Positions 32,189 to 41,421 of a stretch of 64,000 nt of DNA are shown here, piece after piece (position 1 is the first letter of the stretch; every line of letters starts with the position of its first letter). The stretch spans positions 434,001-498,000 of the forward strand of contig NZ_RAQI01000003.1 in assembly GCF_003610465.1 (NCBI RefSeq), written 5' to 3'. The notes under the pieces are model-generated. The model did not search any database. It saw only the letters and a program-made list of their open reading frames with translations, and was not told where the DNA came from. Source of the stretch: Xenorhabdus ehlersii (GTDB taxonomy: Bacteria; Pseudomonadota; Gammaproteobacteria; Enterobacterales; Enterobacteriaceae). A program made the position numbers and the translations under genes.

Positions 32189-32695
32189 ATGATGATTGAG
32201 GGAAATCGGATAGTAATAAGAATAAGGCATTTATGCTTGTTATTGAGTTTTTTTCTTATTGGTTGCACCAACCCTGTTTCCAAGCCTAATTCGTTTCCGC
32301 TGAAGACCGCTCTCTCTGATCCGATAATGGTCATTGCTCAGTTAAAAGATCAACTTGAGCAATGGCAGAATACGCCGTATCGCTATGGTGGCATGGATAG
32401 GCATGGTATTGACTGTTCTGGCTTTGTGTACCGGACTTTTTCTGATCGTTTTAATATCCAGCTTCCCCGGACAACAAGTGAACAAACCCAAATAGGCACA
32501 CGGATAAGCCAAGATGATCTGATGCCTGGTGATCTGGTTTTTTTCAAAACCGGCAGTGGAAAAAGTGGGTTGCATGTAGGTATTTACGATACTAACAATG
32601 CGTTTATTCATGCATCCACAAGTAAAGGCGTAATACGTTCTTCTCTTGATAATGTGTATTGGCGTCGTGTTTTTTGGCAAGCTCGTAGGATTTAA
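32189..32695 (+). CDS. nlpC: NlpC/P60 family lipoprotein (cell wall endopeptidase)
   Basis: 168 residues with a signal segment and lipobox FLIGC, giving a lipid-anchored protein at Cys26 or so. The NlpC/P60 domain has the catalytic Cys in HGIDCSGFVYRTF, the His in GLHVGIYDTNNAFIHAST and an upstream NTPYRYGG. The family cleaves gamma-D-Glu-mDAP type peptide bonds; the exact substrate of enteric NlpC is not settled. In E. coli it follows btuD directly, so this gene marks the right end of the arn insertion. Confidence 0.92.
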   Translation: MMIEGNRIVIRIRHLCLLLSFFLIGCTNPVSKPNSFPLKTALSDPIMVIAQLKDQLEQWQNTPYRYGGMDRHGIDCSGFVYRTFSDRFNIQLPRTTSEQTQIGTRISQDDLMPGDLVFFKTGSGKSGLHVGIYDTNNAFIHASTSKGVIRSSLDNVYWRRVFWQARRI

Positions 32696-32721
32696 CATCA
32701 CTTCTATCTCGTTGTTCCGGC

Positions 32722-32756
32722 AGTGCTTTATGATATCTTAAAGCACTATTATTTTT
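32722..32756 (+). terminator. Rho-independent terminator after nlpC
   Basis: AGTGCTTTA (32722-32730) pairs with TAAAGCACT (32739-32747), followed by ATTATTTTT. It lies 27 bases after the nlpC stop and just before lplA. Confidence 0.8.
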
Positions 32757-32769
32757 GCTGGAGTCACAA

Positions 32770-33786
32770 ATGTCCTCATTACGTCTATTGTTTTCAGATT
32801 CTCATGATCCCTGGTTTAACCTTGCTGTTGAAGAATGTATTTTTCGACAAATGCCTCCAAATCAGCGCGTTTTGTTTTTATGGCGTAATGCCGATACTGT
32901 TGTGGTGGGACGGGCGCAGAATCCATGGAAAGAGTGTAACACTCGAAAAATGGAACAAGATGGAATCAAACTGGCTCGGCGTAGCAGTGGAGGTGGCGCG
33001 GTTTTTCATGATATGGGTAATACCTGTTTTACTTTTATGGCAGGTAAACCAGAATATAACAAAATGGTTTCCACACAAATCATCCTGGAAGGTTTGAAAA
33101 AAGCAGGAATTCATGCAACCGCTTCTGGTCGCAATGATTTGGTTCTATCTTCCCCGGAAGGGGAACGTAAAATTTCTGGCTCCGCATATAAGGAAACAAA
33201 AGACAGAGGTTTTCATCACGGAACGTTGTTGATTAATACAGACCTAAATCGGCTTGCTGATTATCTTAATCCGGATCCTAAAAAGTTACAGACGAAGGGT
33301 ATCACTTCAGTTCGTTCCAGGGTTATGAATTTGGCTGAGTTATTGCCTGATATCACGCATGAAAGAGTTTGTCAGGGGATTATTGATGCATTTTTTGCAT
33401 ATTTCGGTGAGACAGTCAAAACGGAAGTGATTTCCCCTCAGGTTTTGCCTGATTTACCCGGTTTTAGTGATATTTTTGCTAAACAAAGTAGTTGGGAATG
33501 GAATTTTGGTCAGGCTCCTGCATTTAGCCATGTATTGGATACTCGATTCCGTTGGGGAGGAATTGAATTACATGTTGATGTTGAACATGGTGTGATTAGC
33601 CGTTGTCAAGTGTTCACTGACAGTTTGGAACCCGCTCCGCTTGAATTATTGTCTGAAAAATTGATTGGAGTACTGTATCAACCAAAAGCGGTTGGGCAAG
33701 TGATCCTGCAAATTAGTGAGCAATATTCCCCTCTGGACAGCGAATTGCAGCAATTATACCACTGGTTGGTTAATGAACTGAAGTAA
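32770..33786 (+). CDS. lplA: Lipoate-protein ligase A
   Basis: 338 residues from the ATG at 32770; GGAG at 32759-32762 and the N-terminus [28 protein letters not shown] match E. coli LplA. The in-frame TTG at 32755 is rejected. It contains [21 protein letters not shown] (lipoyl-AMP site) and [21 protein letters not shown] with the catalytic Lys, then the C-terminal accessory domain. It attaches free lipoate to E2 subunits and GcvH. In E. coli it is elsewhere, beside serB; here it is a single-gene unit between nlpC and the AraC-type regulator. Confidence 0.96.
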   Translation: MSSLRLLFSDSHDPWFNLAVEECIFRQMPPNQRVLFLWRNADTVVVGRAQNPWKECNTRKMEQDGIKLARRSSGGGAVFHDMGNTCFTFMAGKPEYNKMVSTQIILEGLKKAGIHATASGRNDLVLSSPEGERKISGSAYKETKDRGFHHGTLLINTDLNRLADYLNPDPKKLQTKGITSVRSRVMNLAELLPDITHERVCQGIIDAFFAYFGETVKTEVISPQVLPDLPGFSDIFAKQSSWEWNFGQAPAFSHVLDTRFRWGGIELHVDVEHGVISRCQVFTDSLEPAPLELLSEKLIGVLYQPKAVGQVILQISEQYSPLDSELQQLYHWLVNELK

Positions 33787-33904
33787 TTGAATAACGTTCG
33801 ATAAAATGTAAAAAATGGCCAACGACAAGGAAACTGACCATAAAGGGTAATACTTAATACCAATATAATTTTGAAGTATAGGCAGACTATTTTTTATTTC
33901 GTAC

Positions 33905-34300
33905 TTATTCTTCGCAGTATTTATACTTCGGGATATATTCCTCACAATACAAAAATGTTTTGAACTCAGGCAGATGTCCATTTTCCCGGAATTTAGCGGG
34001 CGTAGTATTAAAATGTTTTTTAAATATTCGGGTAAATGTAGCTTGGGAGCTAAAGCCGTATTGAAGAGCAATGTCAAGAATGGGCAAATTACCTTCACGC
34101 AAAGATCTGGCTGCTTCATGGAGGCGACGGAGACGCACATATTGACCTAATGTACAGCCTTTCAACTCCTTAAAAATTCGTTGTAAGTGCCATTTTGAAT
34201 AACCACTTTTATGGGCTATAGCATCTATTTTGATACCTTCAGTTTGTTGAAGTTGGCTTTCTAACCATCTTACAATATCGTTGATAACATTTTCTAACAT
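33905..34300 (-). CDS. AraC-family regulator of the MarA/SoxS/Rob type
   Basis: 131 residues from the ATG at 34300; GGAAGG five bases before it decides this start over 34315. It has two helix-turn-helix motifs: IDAIAHKSGYSKWHLQRIFKELKG and ILDIALQYGFSSQATFTRIFKKHFN, with PAKFRENG after. It has no separate effector domain, as in MarA and SoxS, which are controlled by their own level. The 15-residue C-terminal tail (FLYCEEYIPKYKYCEE) is unusual for the group. Family members activate efflux, redox and membrane genes. It is divergent from the membrane protein at 34605, a plausible target. The exact orthologue is not identified. Confidence 0.85.
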   Translation of the reverse strand: MLENVINDIVRWLESQLQQTEGIKIDAIAHKSGYSKWHLQRIFKELKGCTLGQYVRLRRLHEAARSLREGNLPILDIALQYGFSSQATFTRIFKKHFNTTPAKFRENGHLPEFKTFLYCEEYIPKYKYCEE

Positions 34301-34580
34301 GTTTACCTTCCACATGGGTGGGGTTTTGCTAAAAATATACTGATAAATAATTAGTTATTATTATGTGAGCCATTTTAAGAATTTCTTTTTTATCGTATAC
34401 GCAAAATGTGCGGTTTCAGGTTACTAACTGTTACCTATGATTTATTTTTTTCTCTTATAAAATAAACCAGCGCACCAGATGTTCATCAGATTTTAGTGTA
34501 AGTGGTATTATGCCCCGCGTTATTAATTATAAACGAGGATATAATGCAATCGGATATTATCTATTTAATCAGAAAACTGG

Positions 34581-34596
34581 TTTTTTTTTATTTTTT
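34581..34596 (+). other. T9-A-T6 homopolymer tract at the frameshift of the membrane protein gene
   Basis: Nine T, one A, six T at 34581-34596, inside what would be the first transmembrane helix. A single T loss restores one continuous frame from the ATG at 34544. Such tracts slip during replication and are also prone to assembly error. Confidence 0.7.
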
Positions 34597-34604
34597 ACGC
34601 ATTA

Positions 34605-35177
34605 GTGATAGCGGGAGTCACTGGTTTACTCTTTTTGGATGTTAATTACCTGAAAAACGGTGTACAGGAAGACTCACTGACTGAGATTTTTCAGGAGTTA
34701 ACTTTGCTGATTATTGCTGCTTTACTGTTTTATGAAGTAAAGAAAAATGTAAATCTGCGCCCTGCATTGGTATTAATGGCTGGTTTTTTCAGTTGTCTTC
34801 TGATTAGAGAATTAGATATCTATTTTGATAATCTCTTCTTTCATGGTGCGTGGTCATGGTTTGCCATTCCACTCGCTTTAGTCTGTATTGGGTATGCCTG
34901 CAAAAATGGGTGGCAAACTCTCTCTGGACTCGTCTATTTCACACGTCACCAAAGTTATTCCATGATGGTTTGTGGCCTGTTGTGTGTACTGGTGTTTTCC
35001 CGTTTATTTGGCATGGGGGCGCTATGGCAGGGATTGATGGATGAACATTTTAACCGGACGGTTAAAAATATGGTGGAAGAAGGCTGTGAAATGTTGGGTT
35101 ATGCTCTATGTTTTATTGCCACACTTTGGTATTTGCCTTCAGCCCGCAAACAGCGTATTTATAAAAATATTAATTAA
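34605..35177 (+). CDS. Polytopic membrane protein of unknown function; 5' end apparently frameshifted
   Basis: 190 residues with about five or six hydrophobic helices (TLLIIAALLFYE, PALVLMAGFFSCLLIREL, WFAIPLALVCIGYAC, MMVCGLLCVLVFSRLFG, LGYALCFIATLWYLP). The GTG at 34605 has no ribosome site and begins inside a helix. An ATG at 34544 with ACGAGGA before it is in the next frame: it reads MQSDIIYLIRKLVFF, then meets a T9 run at 34581-34589. Removing one T would continue into IFYALVIAGVTGLLF and join this frame, making a complete first helix. So the gene is probably 34544-35177 with a one-base insertion, either a real mutation, a phase-variable tract or a sequence error. No family name is recognised. 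Confidence 0.7.
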   Translation: MIAGVTGLLFLDVNYLKNGVQEDSLTEIFQELTLLIIAALLFYEVKKNVNLRPALVLMAGFFSCLLIRELDIYFDNLFFHGAWSWFAIPLALVCIGYACKNGWQTLSGLVYFTRHQSYSMMVCGLLCVLVFSRLFGMGALWQGLMDEHFNRTVKNMVEEGCEMLGYALCFIATLWYLPSARKQRIYKNIN

Positions 35178-35212
35178 TTTCAATCTGTTATGAACTTAAT
35201 TTTTACTTATTT

Positions 35213-35254
35213 GAGGCAAATTTCGCCGATCACGGCAAAATTTGCCCTTTTATC
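35213..35254 (+). terminator. Rho-independent terminator after the membrane protein gene
   Basis: GGCAAATTT at 35215-35223 pairs with AAATTTGCC at 35238-35246, with an inner GCC/GGC pair, followed by CTTTTATC. It lies about 37 bases after the stop and separates this gene from the convergent hmu operon; it may work for both strands. Confidence 0.75.
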
Positions 35255-35292
35255 TGCATCTCATTAATTAAAAGGGAATAAACGCTAGCCTT

Positions 35293-36087
35293 TTATTGTC
35301 GGAGATAGATCTGTGGCTGATGAGTTTCAGGATGCTGCATAACGCCCAAATCGGCTTGATACCATTGCTTAAGAATATCGTCACGCAGTACATCTTGTGG
35401 AGTGCCGGAGGCTACTAGTCGGCCTTTGTGCAACAAGATAATCTTATCGGCATAAAGTGACGCCAGATTCAAATCATGCAGTACACAACAGACAGCGATG
35501 GGATGCTTTCGTGTCAGGCGGTGAACCAATCGCAATGTATGTTGCTGGTGATAAAGATCCAATGCTGATGTGGGTTCATCCAAAAACAGACAAGATTCGG
35601 TAGGTTTAGGATGCCAAAGTTGAGCTAAAACTCTTGCCAGTTGAACCCGTTGTTGTTCCCCTCCAGATAATTGCTGATAATTTCTGTTTCTCAGCGCTTC
35701 ACACTCGGTCAATGTAATCGCTTCATCAATAGCGGTTCTGTTGTGGGCACTTTCATGGGGAACACGTCCCATAGCAATAACTTCCTCTACACTAAATGGA
35801 AAGGAGAGGGCGCTATATTGCCGCATGACTGCACGAATGCGAGCCAGTTGCTGAGTTGGCCATCGGGAAATGGGAATTCCTTTTAACAGACAATCTCCTG
35901 AACTGGGTAAGATATAGCCGGTCAATAGACGTAACAGTGTTGATTTCCCCGCCCCGTTTGGGCCAATAATTGCTACAATTTCCCCTTGACGCAGGGAAAG
36001 GGAAACATCCTTGATTATCTGACGCTGCCCGATGAAATAATTTAAATTTTGTGCTTCAAGTAAATTATTTGACATGCTGGGTTCCAT
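35293..36087 (-). CDS. hmuV: Haem ABC importer, ATPase HmuV
   Basis: 264 residues from the ATG at 36087, which overlaps the hmuU stop by one base; MSNN at 36075 is an alternative start. Walker [10 protein letters not shown], the segment [20 protein letters not shown], signature [19 protein letters not shown], Walker [21 protein letters not shown] and [13 protein letters not shown] closely match Yersinia HmuV. It drives haem import through HmuU and is the last gene of the hmuRSTUV cluster. Confidence 0.95.
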   Translation of the reverse strand: MEPSMSNNLLEAQNLNYFIGQRQIIKDVSLSLRQGEIVAIIGPNGAGKSTLLRLLTGYILPSSGDCLLKGIPISRWPTQQLARIRAVMRQYSALSFPFSVEEVIAMGRVPHESAHNRTAIDEAITLTECEALRNRNYQQLSGGEQQRVQLARVLAQLWHPKPTESCLFLDEPTSALDLYHQQHTLRLVHRLTRKHPIAVCCVLHDLNLASLYADKIILLHKGRLVASGTPQDVLRDDILKQWYQADLGVMQHPETHQPQIYLRQ

Positions 36088-37088
36088 TATGAACGATTTC
36101 TTGATGGCTTAAGGATAAGCCATAAAAAATAGGGGGCTCCGATCAAACCAGTGATAAGGCCTACTGGCATTTCAGCAGGAGAGACTAATGTTCTGGCTAA
36201 TGTGTCGGCTTTTAACAGAAGACAGGCACCACCCAGGGCAGATATCGGTAGTAGCCAAGTATGATCCCCCCCAAATCGCTGCCTGGCAAGGTGTGGGATA
36301 ACTAACCCAATGAAACCAATGACACCAGTCAAAGCAACGGCACATCCGACTAACAAGGCACTTAACAATAATAATTGATATTTGGTGCGTTGGACATTAA
36401 TGCCTAAATAGTGCGCTTCTTCATCACCCAGTTGCAGCAAATTGAGTTTACGTGACTGACTGATTGTCAGTATACAAACAGGAATAATGAGTGATGCAGC
36501 AATAGCGAGTGTTGGCCATTCTATTTGACTGAGTGAACCCATCATCCAAATGGAAAATTGGCGTAATTGTTGGTCGTTACTGATATAGCTCAATACACCA
36601 ATAAATGACGAACATAGTGCATTAATGGCGATGCCTGCAAGGAGTAGTTTTGACAGGTTGCCGTGGTTATATTTGTTGAGAATGAATATCAGGGACGATA
36701 CCAATAAACTGCCGATAAACGCTGCAATAATATGTCCGTACAACGCAATGCTGGCAGGTAAGGCGAAAGGCAACACAATAAACATTGCGACGGTCAGTGC
36801 TGAACCACTACTGATCCCTAATAATCCGGGATCGGCCAGAGGGTTACGAAATAACCCTTGCATTACGGCCCCAGATATAGCCAGCGCTCCTCCAACGAGG
36901 ATCGCCAGCAAAATACGTGGTAACCGAATATTTAACCAGATTTGCCACTGTGGATCATCCAAAGAGGATTCCCACAGTGTTTTAAAGGAAAGTGGCAATG
37001 CCCCCATATTTGCTGAACTAATTGCCAGCAGGAATAACAATAAGCTCAGTACGATCACACCGAGACTGGGGGAGCGGGAATGACTCAT
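36087..37088 (-). CDS. hmuU: Haem ABC importer, permease HmuU
   Basis: 333 residues, FecCD-type with about ten helices. Landmarks are [59 protein letters not shown] and [27 protein letters not shown]. It forms the inner-membrane channel with HmuV and receives haem from HmuT. It overlaps hmuT by four bases and hmuV by one, indicating one transcript. Confidence 0.95.
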   Translation of the reverse strand: MSHSRSPSLGVIVLSLLLFLLAISSANMGALPLSFKTLWESSLDDPQWQIWLNIRLPRILLAILVGGALAISGAVMQGLFRNPLADPGLLGISSGSALTVAMFIVLPFALPASIALYGHIIAAFIGSLLVSSLIFILNKYNHGNLSKLLLAGIAINALCSSFIGVLSYISNDQQLRQFSIWMMGSLSQIEWPTLAIAASLIIPVCILTISQSRKLNLLQLGDEEAHYLGINVQRTKYQLLLLSALLVGCAVALTGVIGFIGLVIPHLARQRFGGDHTWLLPISALGGACLLLKADTLARTLVSPAEMPVGLITGLIGAPYFLWLILKPSRNRS

Positions 37089-37903
37089 TGCACTTTCTCC
37101 GCAGCATCACGGACTTGCTTCATCACAGCAGGCGTTTGCAGACCAAACCCAAGTAGACCCATTTCATCAACAACCACGACCTGTTTTTTCTCTCCTGCCG
37201 GTGTGAAATTTAATCCAGGAAGTTGCCAAATTTTATCCATCCCACCCAACGTCTTTAGCCCTTCGGTACTGACTAGCAGTAAGTCCGGCTTGCTGGCAAT
37301 AACACCTTCTTGTGATAAAGGACGATATCCTTGGAAGCCTTGCATCGCATTTTTTGCACCAATGGCACGAATAATTTGATCGGCTGCGGTTTTCTGACCA
37401 GCCGCCATTGGCATGATACCCCCATGACTCATGACAAAGACGATTTTGGTGGAAATATCTGACGTGGTGATATCTGCGAGTTGCTGCCGATATTGGGCAA
37501 TCAATGCTTCGCCACGTTTTTCCTGGTTGACCGCCTTGGCGACGGTCATGATTTTTGCAGGAACGGCTTCTAACGAGGTTTCGCTGGTCACTTTAATGAC
37601 TTTTACACCGGAATCTTCGACTTGCTTGAGTGCCAGGGAAGGTTGAGCCGACTCACTTGCAATCACCAGTGATGGGCGCATGGATAGAATCCCTTCTGAA
37701 TTCAATACTCTCATATACCCGATATCGGGTAAGGAAAGCAGTTCCTTGGGATTTTGGCTGGTACTGTCCCTTGCGACAACGTGCTGTCCTTCGCCAAGTG
37801 CAAAAACGATTTCAGACACATCGCCACCAATGGTAACAATGCGTTCAGCAGAGAACACATTGAAAGAGATGGCAAGCATAAATGTTAGAAGCCATTTTTT
37901 CAT
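37085..37903 (-). CDS. hmuT: Periplasmic haem-binding protein HmuT
   Basis: 272 residues from the ATG at 37903, which overlaps the hmuS stop as ATGA; the in-frame TTG at 37912 is less likely. A signal peptide (MKKWLLTFMLAISFNVFSA) precedes mature ERIVTIGGDVSEIVFALGEG. Other matches to HmuT are VVARDSTSQNP, LPDIGYMRVLNSEGILSMRPSLVIAS and the FVMSHGGIMPMAAGQKTAAD region. It carries haem from the outer-membrane receptor to HmuUV. Confidence 0.94.
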   Translation of the reverse strand: MKKWLLTFMLAISFNVFSAERIVTIGGDVSEIVFALGEGQHVVARDSTSQNPKELLSLPDIGYMRVLNSEGILSMRPSLVIASESAQPSLALKQVEDSGVKVIKVTSETSLEAVPAKIMTVAKAVNQEKRGEALIAQYRQQLADITTSDISTKIVFVMSHGGIMPMAAGQKTAADQIIRAIGAKNAMQGFQGYRPLSQEGVIASKPDLLLVSTEGLKTLGGMDKIWQLPGLNFTPAGEKKQVVVVDEMGLLGFGLQTPAVMKQVRDAAEKVQ

Positions 37904-38973
37904 GCTACACAAGTTTCCTGTTCTGGTTGCAGTTTAGGTAAAGCAGCAATTTGTTCACGCCATTGAGCTTGTTCAGGAGTACCTTCAGTGCGTTGGCCGT
38001 ATAACTGTGCGATTTGGTTGCCATTGGCATCAAACAACTCAAGGCTGGTGACGAAGCCACAATCGGTTGGTTTACGGGTAACCCAGCTTTCTGCAATGGC
38101 ACTTTCAATCAGGTGCAGAGTGAAATTACGGTTGAAAATGTTGAGCCATTTCTGGGCGGAATTTTCTGCCTGATAAGGCATCAGGCGTTCCAATTTACCC
38201 GTGAAAATCTGGACACAACCACGGTTTCCAACAAAGATCATGATTTCATTTTGATCTTTATAGGCAACTTCCACAATTTGAGTGAGTGCTGAATTATCCA
38301 CACGATAAGCCAAATCATCTTTAACTGCATTGAAAATCTGCTGGCGGCTAAGATTATGACGTTTCATCATGATGAAGAATTGATGAACGTCAGTCATGGC
38401 ACGCCATTCTTCATCTAGCTGCGCTTTCAGTTGTTCCGTAACTTCTGCATATTCAGGCACTTCTTCCGGTTGAATTTCCAGCGTTGGATTTTCACTAGTC
38501 TGATATTTTTCGATCAGTGCATCCCATACAGCCATATCAGTGTTGCTGGTGGCATAGACTTTATGCAACGCATCGCCTTGGCGGTCAAAGAATTGAATGC
38601 TGTGACGCACACCATTTTTGGCGGGTTCAACCAAAGAGAAAACGCTGCTCCAGTGGTCGAAGAATAGACGCAAGTCAAGCTCACGCGGATTAAGGATCAA
38701 ACCAACATGTGGGCTAAATTTGGTATTTTCGTAGCGTCCAATATGCTCATGAACGGCGAAGTCATTACGGGTAATCGCCTTGGTTTCGCCAACTGCTGCC
38801 AGTTCCTGAAGCAGGGTAGGAGCGTCAATATTCAAACGTTTTGCGTCGATACCGACACGGCTATGCAATAATTCTCCTTCGCTGACGTTAAGGTAAGCAG
38901 CCAGATCGCGTGCATATTTAGCTTTGTTTTCTGCCTTGGCTTGTAGGTAACGTTCATAAAGTGACTGATTCAC
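37900..38973 (-). CDS. hmuS: Haem-degrading/haem transport protein HmuS
   Basis: 357 residues, HemS/ChuS family with two structurally repeated halves. The N-half has DFAVHEHIGRYENTKFSPHVGLILNPRELDLRLFFDHW; the C-half has NEIMIFVGNRGCVQIFTGKLERLMPYQ and FNRNFTLHLIESAIAESWVTRKPTDCGFVTSLELFD. It is cytoplasmic and handles incoming haem; family members degrade haem or buffer it. It sits between hmuR and hmuT as in Yersinia and overlaps hmuT by four bases. Confidence 0.95.
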   Translation of the reverse strand: MNQSLYERYLQAKAENKAKYARDLAAYLNVSEGELLHSRVGIDAKRLNIDAPTLLQELAAVGETKAITRNDFAVHEHIGRYENTKFSPHVGLILNPRELDLRLFFDHWSSVFSLVEPAKNGVRHSIQFFDRQGDALHKVYATSNTDMAVWDALIEKYQTSENPTLEIQPEEVPEYAEVTEQLKAQLDEEWRAMTDVHQFFIMMKRHNLSRQQIFNAVKDDLAYRVDNSALTQIVEVAYKDQNEIMIFVGNRGCVQIFTGKLERLMPYQAENSAQKWLNIFNRNFTLHLIESAIAESWVTRKPTDCGFVTSLELFDANGNQIAQLYGQRTEGTPEQAQWREQIAALPKLQPEQETCVA

Positions 38974-39048
38974 AGTTGCTAGCTCCTTAAAAAACGGTGT
39001 TTAAAAACAATTTTGTTCTAAAATCGAGAGAATAGTCTATTTGTTCTT

Positions 39049-41124
39049 TTACCACTGGTAGCTTACAAACAGTTTGGCATTACGACCATGCTGTGGCGCT
39101 CCCAGTGATGAGTAATAGGCTTTATCGAAAGCGTTACCCAGTACAACGGAGGTAGTTAGCCCTTTTAATGTTCCAGTGCCATGATAGCTAACGTAGAAGT
39201 CATTGACGCCATAACCTGCGTATTGAGAAACCTTCCGACCGTATTCATCCCTATTGGTGCCATATACCCCTTTAACTTGGGTATGCTGGGTAAATTTACC
39301 GACCCATCCAATAGAAAAATCGGTGTCAGATAATGGAATATCCAATGTGCTGGTTAGGGTATCAGGGGTCAGTGCTCCAATAGATGCCCCAGTTTCTTCG
39401 TTCTTACCCGTAGTTCGATTGTAAGCAAGGTTCCAGGAGAACCAATCGGAATCATACGTCATAGAAACATCCCAACCCCAAATTTTGGCTTTTGGAATAT
39501 TGAAAGATGTCGTAAACCTCATATCAGGTGTTATAGTGAGAGATATGTAATCTTTCGCTTGAGTATCAAAATAACTGGCTTTAAATTTCAGGCCATCGTT
39601 GTTGGCAAACAGGTCATCGAAACGCAGCCCGAAACCGTATTCCTGAGTTTCATTGCTTTCAGGGCGTAAATTTGGATTTGGTTTCCAATAATTTGTAATT
39701 CCAGGGCCGCCTTTGCCTTTCTTTGGAGGCATATAGAAATGTTCTGAATCGTTATACATTTCACCCATGGTCGGGGAACGGAATGCCTGGGAATAGGAGG
39801 CAAATAGCATTGACCAATCTGTGGGGGTAATACTAATAGCGCCTTTTGATGACCACTTATCGGCACTGATGTCGTCATATTTGCTATTTGTGGCTTTGTA
39901 ATTGTCGTAACGTGTACCCACAATAAATGAAACAGGTAAATCACGCAGGGTCATTTCATCTTGAACCCAGCCAGATGCAAAACGGATATCGGCGTTGGGA
40001 AAACCCTTTACAATACTGCTACTTGGCTTTTGTTTTTGTTTATAAGCTTCACCACCATAGGTAAATTGGTGGGCAGCAAAGGCAGTACTTCCCAAATGGG
40101 AGCGGTTTTCAAGTTTTATACCATAAGTTTCTTGTTTACGGCCTTCAAAGACCTTGTCTTTGCTTCTGTTATTAATATTTATATCGGAATAATAAATATC
40201 AGCTTTGGCGTTTAACCAGCTATATTCTGCAGGATTTAATTGATAAGACAATTTAGCATCACGTTGTGCAGTGGTGCGATCTACCCGTTGACTGTCATCT
40301 TTGTCTGGAAGTTGTGGATTTTTCGGTTCATGTGCTTCATTACGGTAATAACGCAAGTTGCCGCTGAGTTTTTGGTTGTCGTCTATTTTCCAAGAGCCTT
40401 TTACCAACGCGTTACCAATGGTTTCGTCATTATGATCTTTTACGCCATTACCGAAGCGGATATTGCCCACATCACGGGTGCCAAATGCAACTAATCCATC
40501 AAGCTGTTCTGTTTTACCGAATGCAGCTCCCCCAAATCCCAGACTGTGGTCACCGCTCCCTGCGCGGCTAAAGACACGAAAACCAGTATTTTTGCCTTCT
40601 TCCAATAAATCTGCGGCATCGACTGTTTGATAGGCAATAACACCACCCAAGGCACCACTGCCATATAGTAGTGCTGATGGGCCACGGACAACTTCCACCT
40701 GCTTAATCAAAGCGGGATCGAGGAATACACCATTGAGGTGCCCGGTGTCAGTTCCTTGCCGAATACCATCAACAAGAGTCAAAACCCCTTTTTGGGTATA
40801 ACCTCGAATGCTAATATCTTGTCCATTGGCACGGCCAATACCAGCGACATCAACGCCCGGAATATTGTGCAGTAAATCATTTGCGTTGCCAGCAACCTGA
40901 TTGCTGGCTGAATTGCCTTCAATGACTGTCACCATCATAGGGGTTTCAAAGCTGTCACGTTGGTTGCCAGTGGCATAGACAGTTACAGTGTCTTTGGAAG
41001 ATTTCTCTTTCTTGGAATGTACTGTTTCCGAAGGTACTGTTGTGGCATACGCAGAAGATAAACTCGCGAAGATGAGTGCACTTAATGTAGACAGTTTCAA
41101 GTTTGGTGATTTAATTAAAGTCAT
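39049..41124 (-). CDS. hmuR: TonB-dependent outer-membrane haem receptor HmuR
   Basis: 691 residues from the ATG at 41124 (TTG at 41133 is the alternative). A signal peptide ends near SAYA. A TonB box (DTVTVYATG) and plug domain (ISIRGYTQKGVLTLVDGIRQG, VEVVRGPSALLYGSGALGGVIAYQT) precede a 22-strand barrel. The haem-receptor motifs FRSPTMGEMY (FRAP box) and KPNPNLRPESNE (NPNL box) are present. It binds haem or haemoproteins at the surface and imports haem using TonB. A Fur box lies 149 bases upstream, and the gene leads the hmuRSTUV operon. Confidence 0.95.
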   Translation of the reverse strand: MTLIKSPNLKLSTLSALIFASLSSAYATTVPSETVHSKKEKSSKDTVTVYATGNQRDSFETPMMVTVIEGNSASNQVAGNANDLLHNIPGVDVAGIGRANGQDISIRGYTQKGVLTLVDGIRQGTDTGHLNGVFLDPALIKQVEVVRGPSALLYGSGALGGVIAYQTVDAADLLEEGKNTGFRVFSRAGSGDHSLGFGGAAFGKTEQLDGLVAFGTRDVGNIRFGNGVKDHNDETIGNALVKGSWKIDDNQKLSGNLRYYRNEAHEPKNPQLPDKDDSQRVDRTTAQRDAKLSYQLNPAEYSWLNAKADIYYSDININNRSKDKVFEGRKQETYGIKLENRSHLGSTAFAAHQFTYGGEAYKQKQKPSSSIVKGFPNADIRFASGWVQDEMTLRDLPVSFIVGTRYDNYKATNSKYDDISADKWSSKGAISITPTDWSMLFASYSQAFRSPTMGEMYNDSEHFYMPPKKGKGGPGITNYWKPNPNLRPESNETQEYGFGLRFDDLFANNDGLKFKASYFDTQAKDYISLTITPDMRFTTSFNIPKAKIWGWDVSMTYDSDWFSWNLAYNRTTGKNEETGASIGALTPDTLTSTLDIPLSDTDFSIGWVGKFTQHTQVKGVYGTNRDEYGRKVSQYAGYGVNDFYVSYHGTGTLKGLTTSVVLGNAFDKAYYSSLGAPQHGRNAKLFVSYQW

Positions 41125-41272
41125 GCAAGTCAATTTCCATGGTGAAATAGCGTGTTCTTATGAACTCAATTAACTGATATATCACTGTTATTCAGCAGTG
41201 AATTTGTTAGATTTTTTATTGCGTCAGAGTTAACAATCAATGTAGTTTATTTTATTGAACAATAATTATTCT

Positions 41273-41291
41273 GATATTGAGAATAATTATC
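41273..41291. promoter_or_regulatory. Fur box upstream of hmuR
   Basis: GATATTGAGAATAATTATC matches the Fur 19-mer at 16 positions by direct comparison. It is placed in the hmuR-aroH gap, upstream of the haem operon, so iron-repressed expression of hmuRSTUV is expected. No hemP/hmuP frame was seen in the same gap. Confidence 0.72.
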
Positions 41292-41421
41292 GTTTCAATG
41301 GTGGTTAACTTCAAGTTATTTTTTCTATACCTGAAATTTTGAATTAATATTTTGATTTTAAGGTGTTTTTTTCTGATTATTGGCTCCCGATAGTCGGTAG
41401 GAGCCAAAACAAAGAAAGGAT

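Noticed and set aside
41380..41407. Hairpin TTGGCTCC/GGAGCCAA after aroH as a terminator
   Set aside because: On the minus strand it is followed by an A-rich stretch, not a T-tract, so a terminator role cannot be supported.
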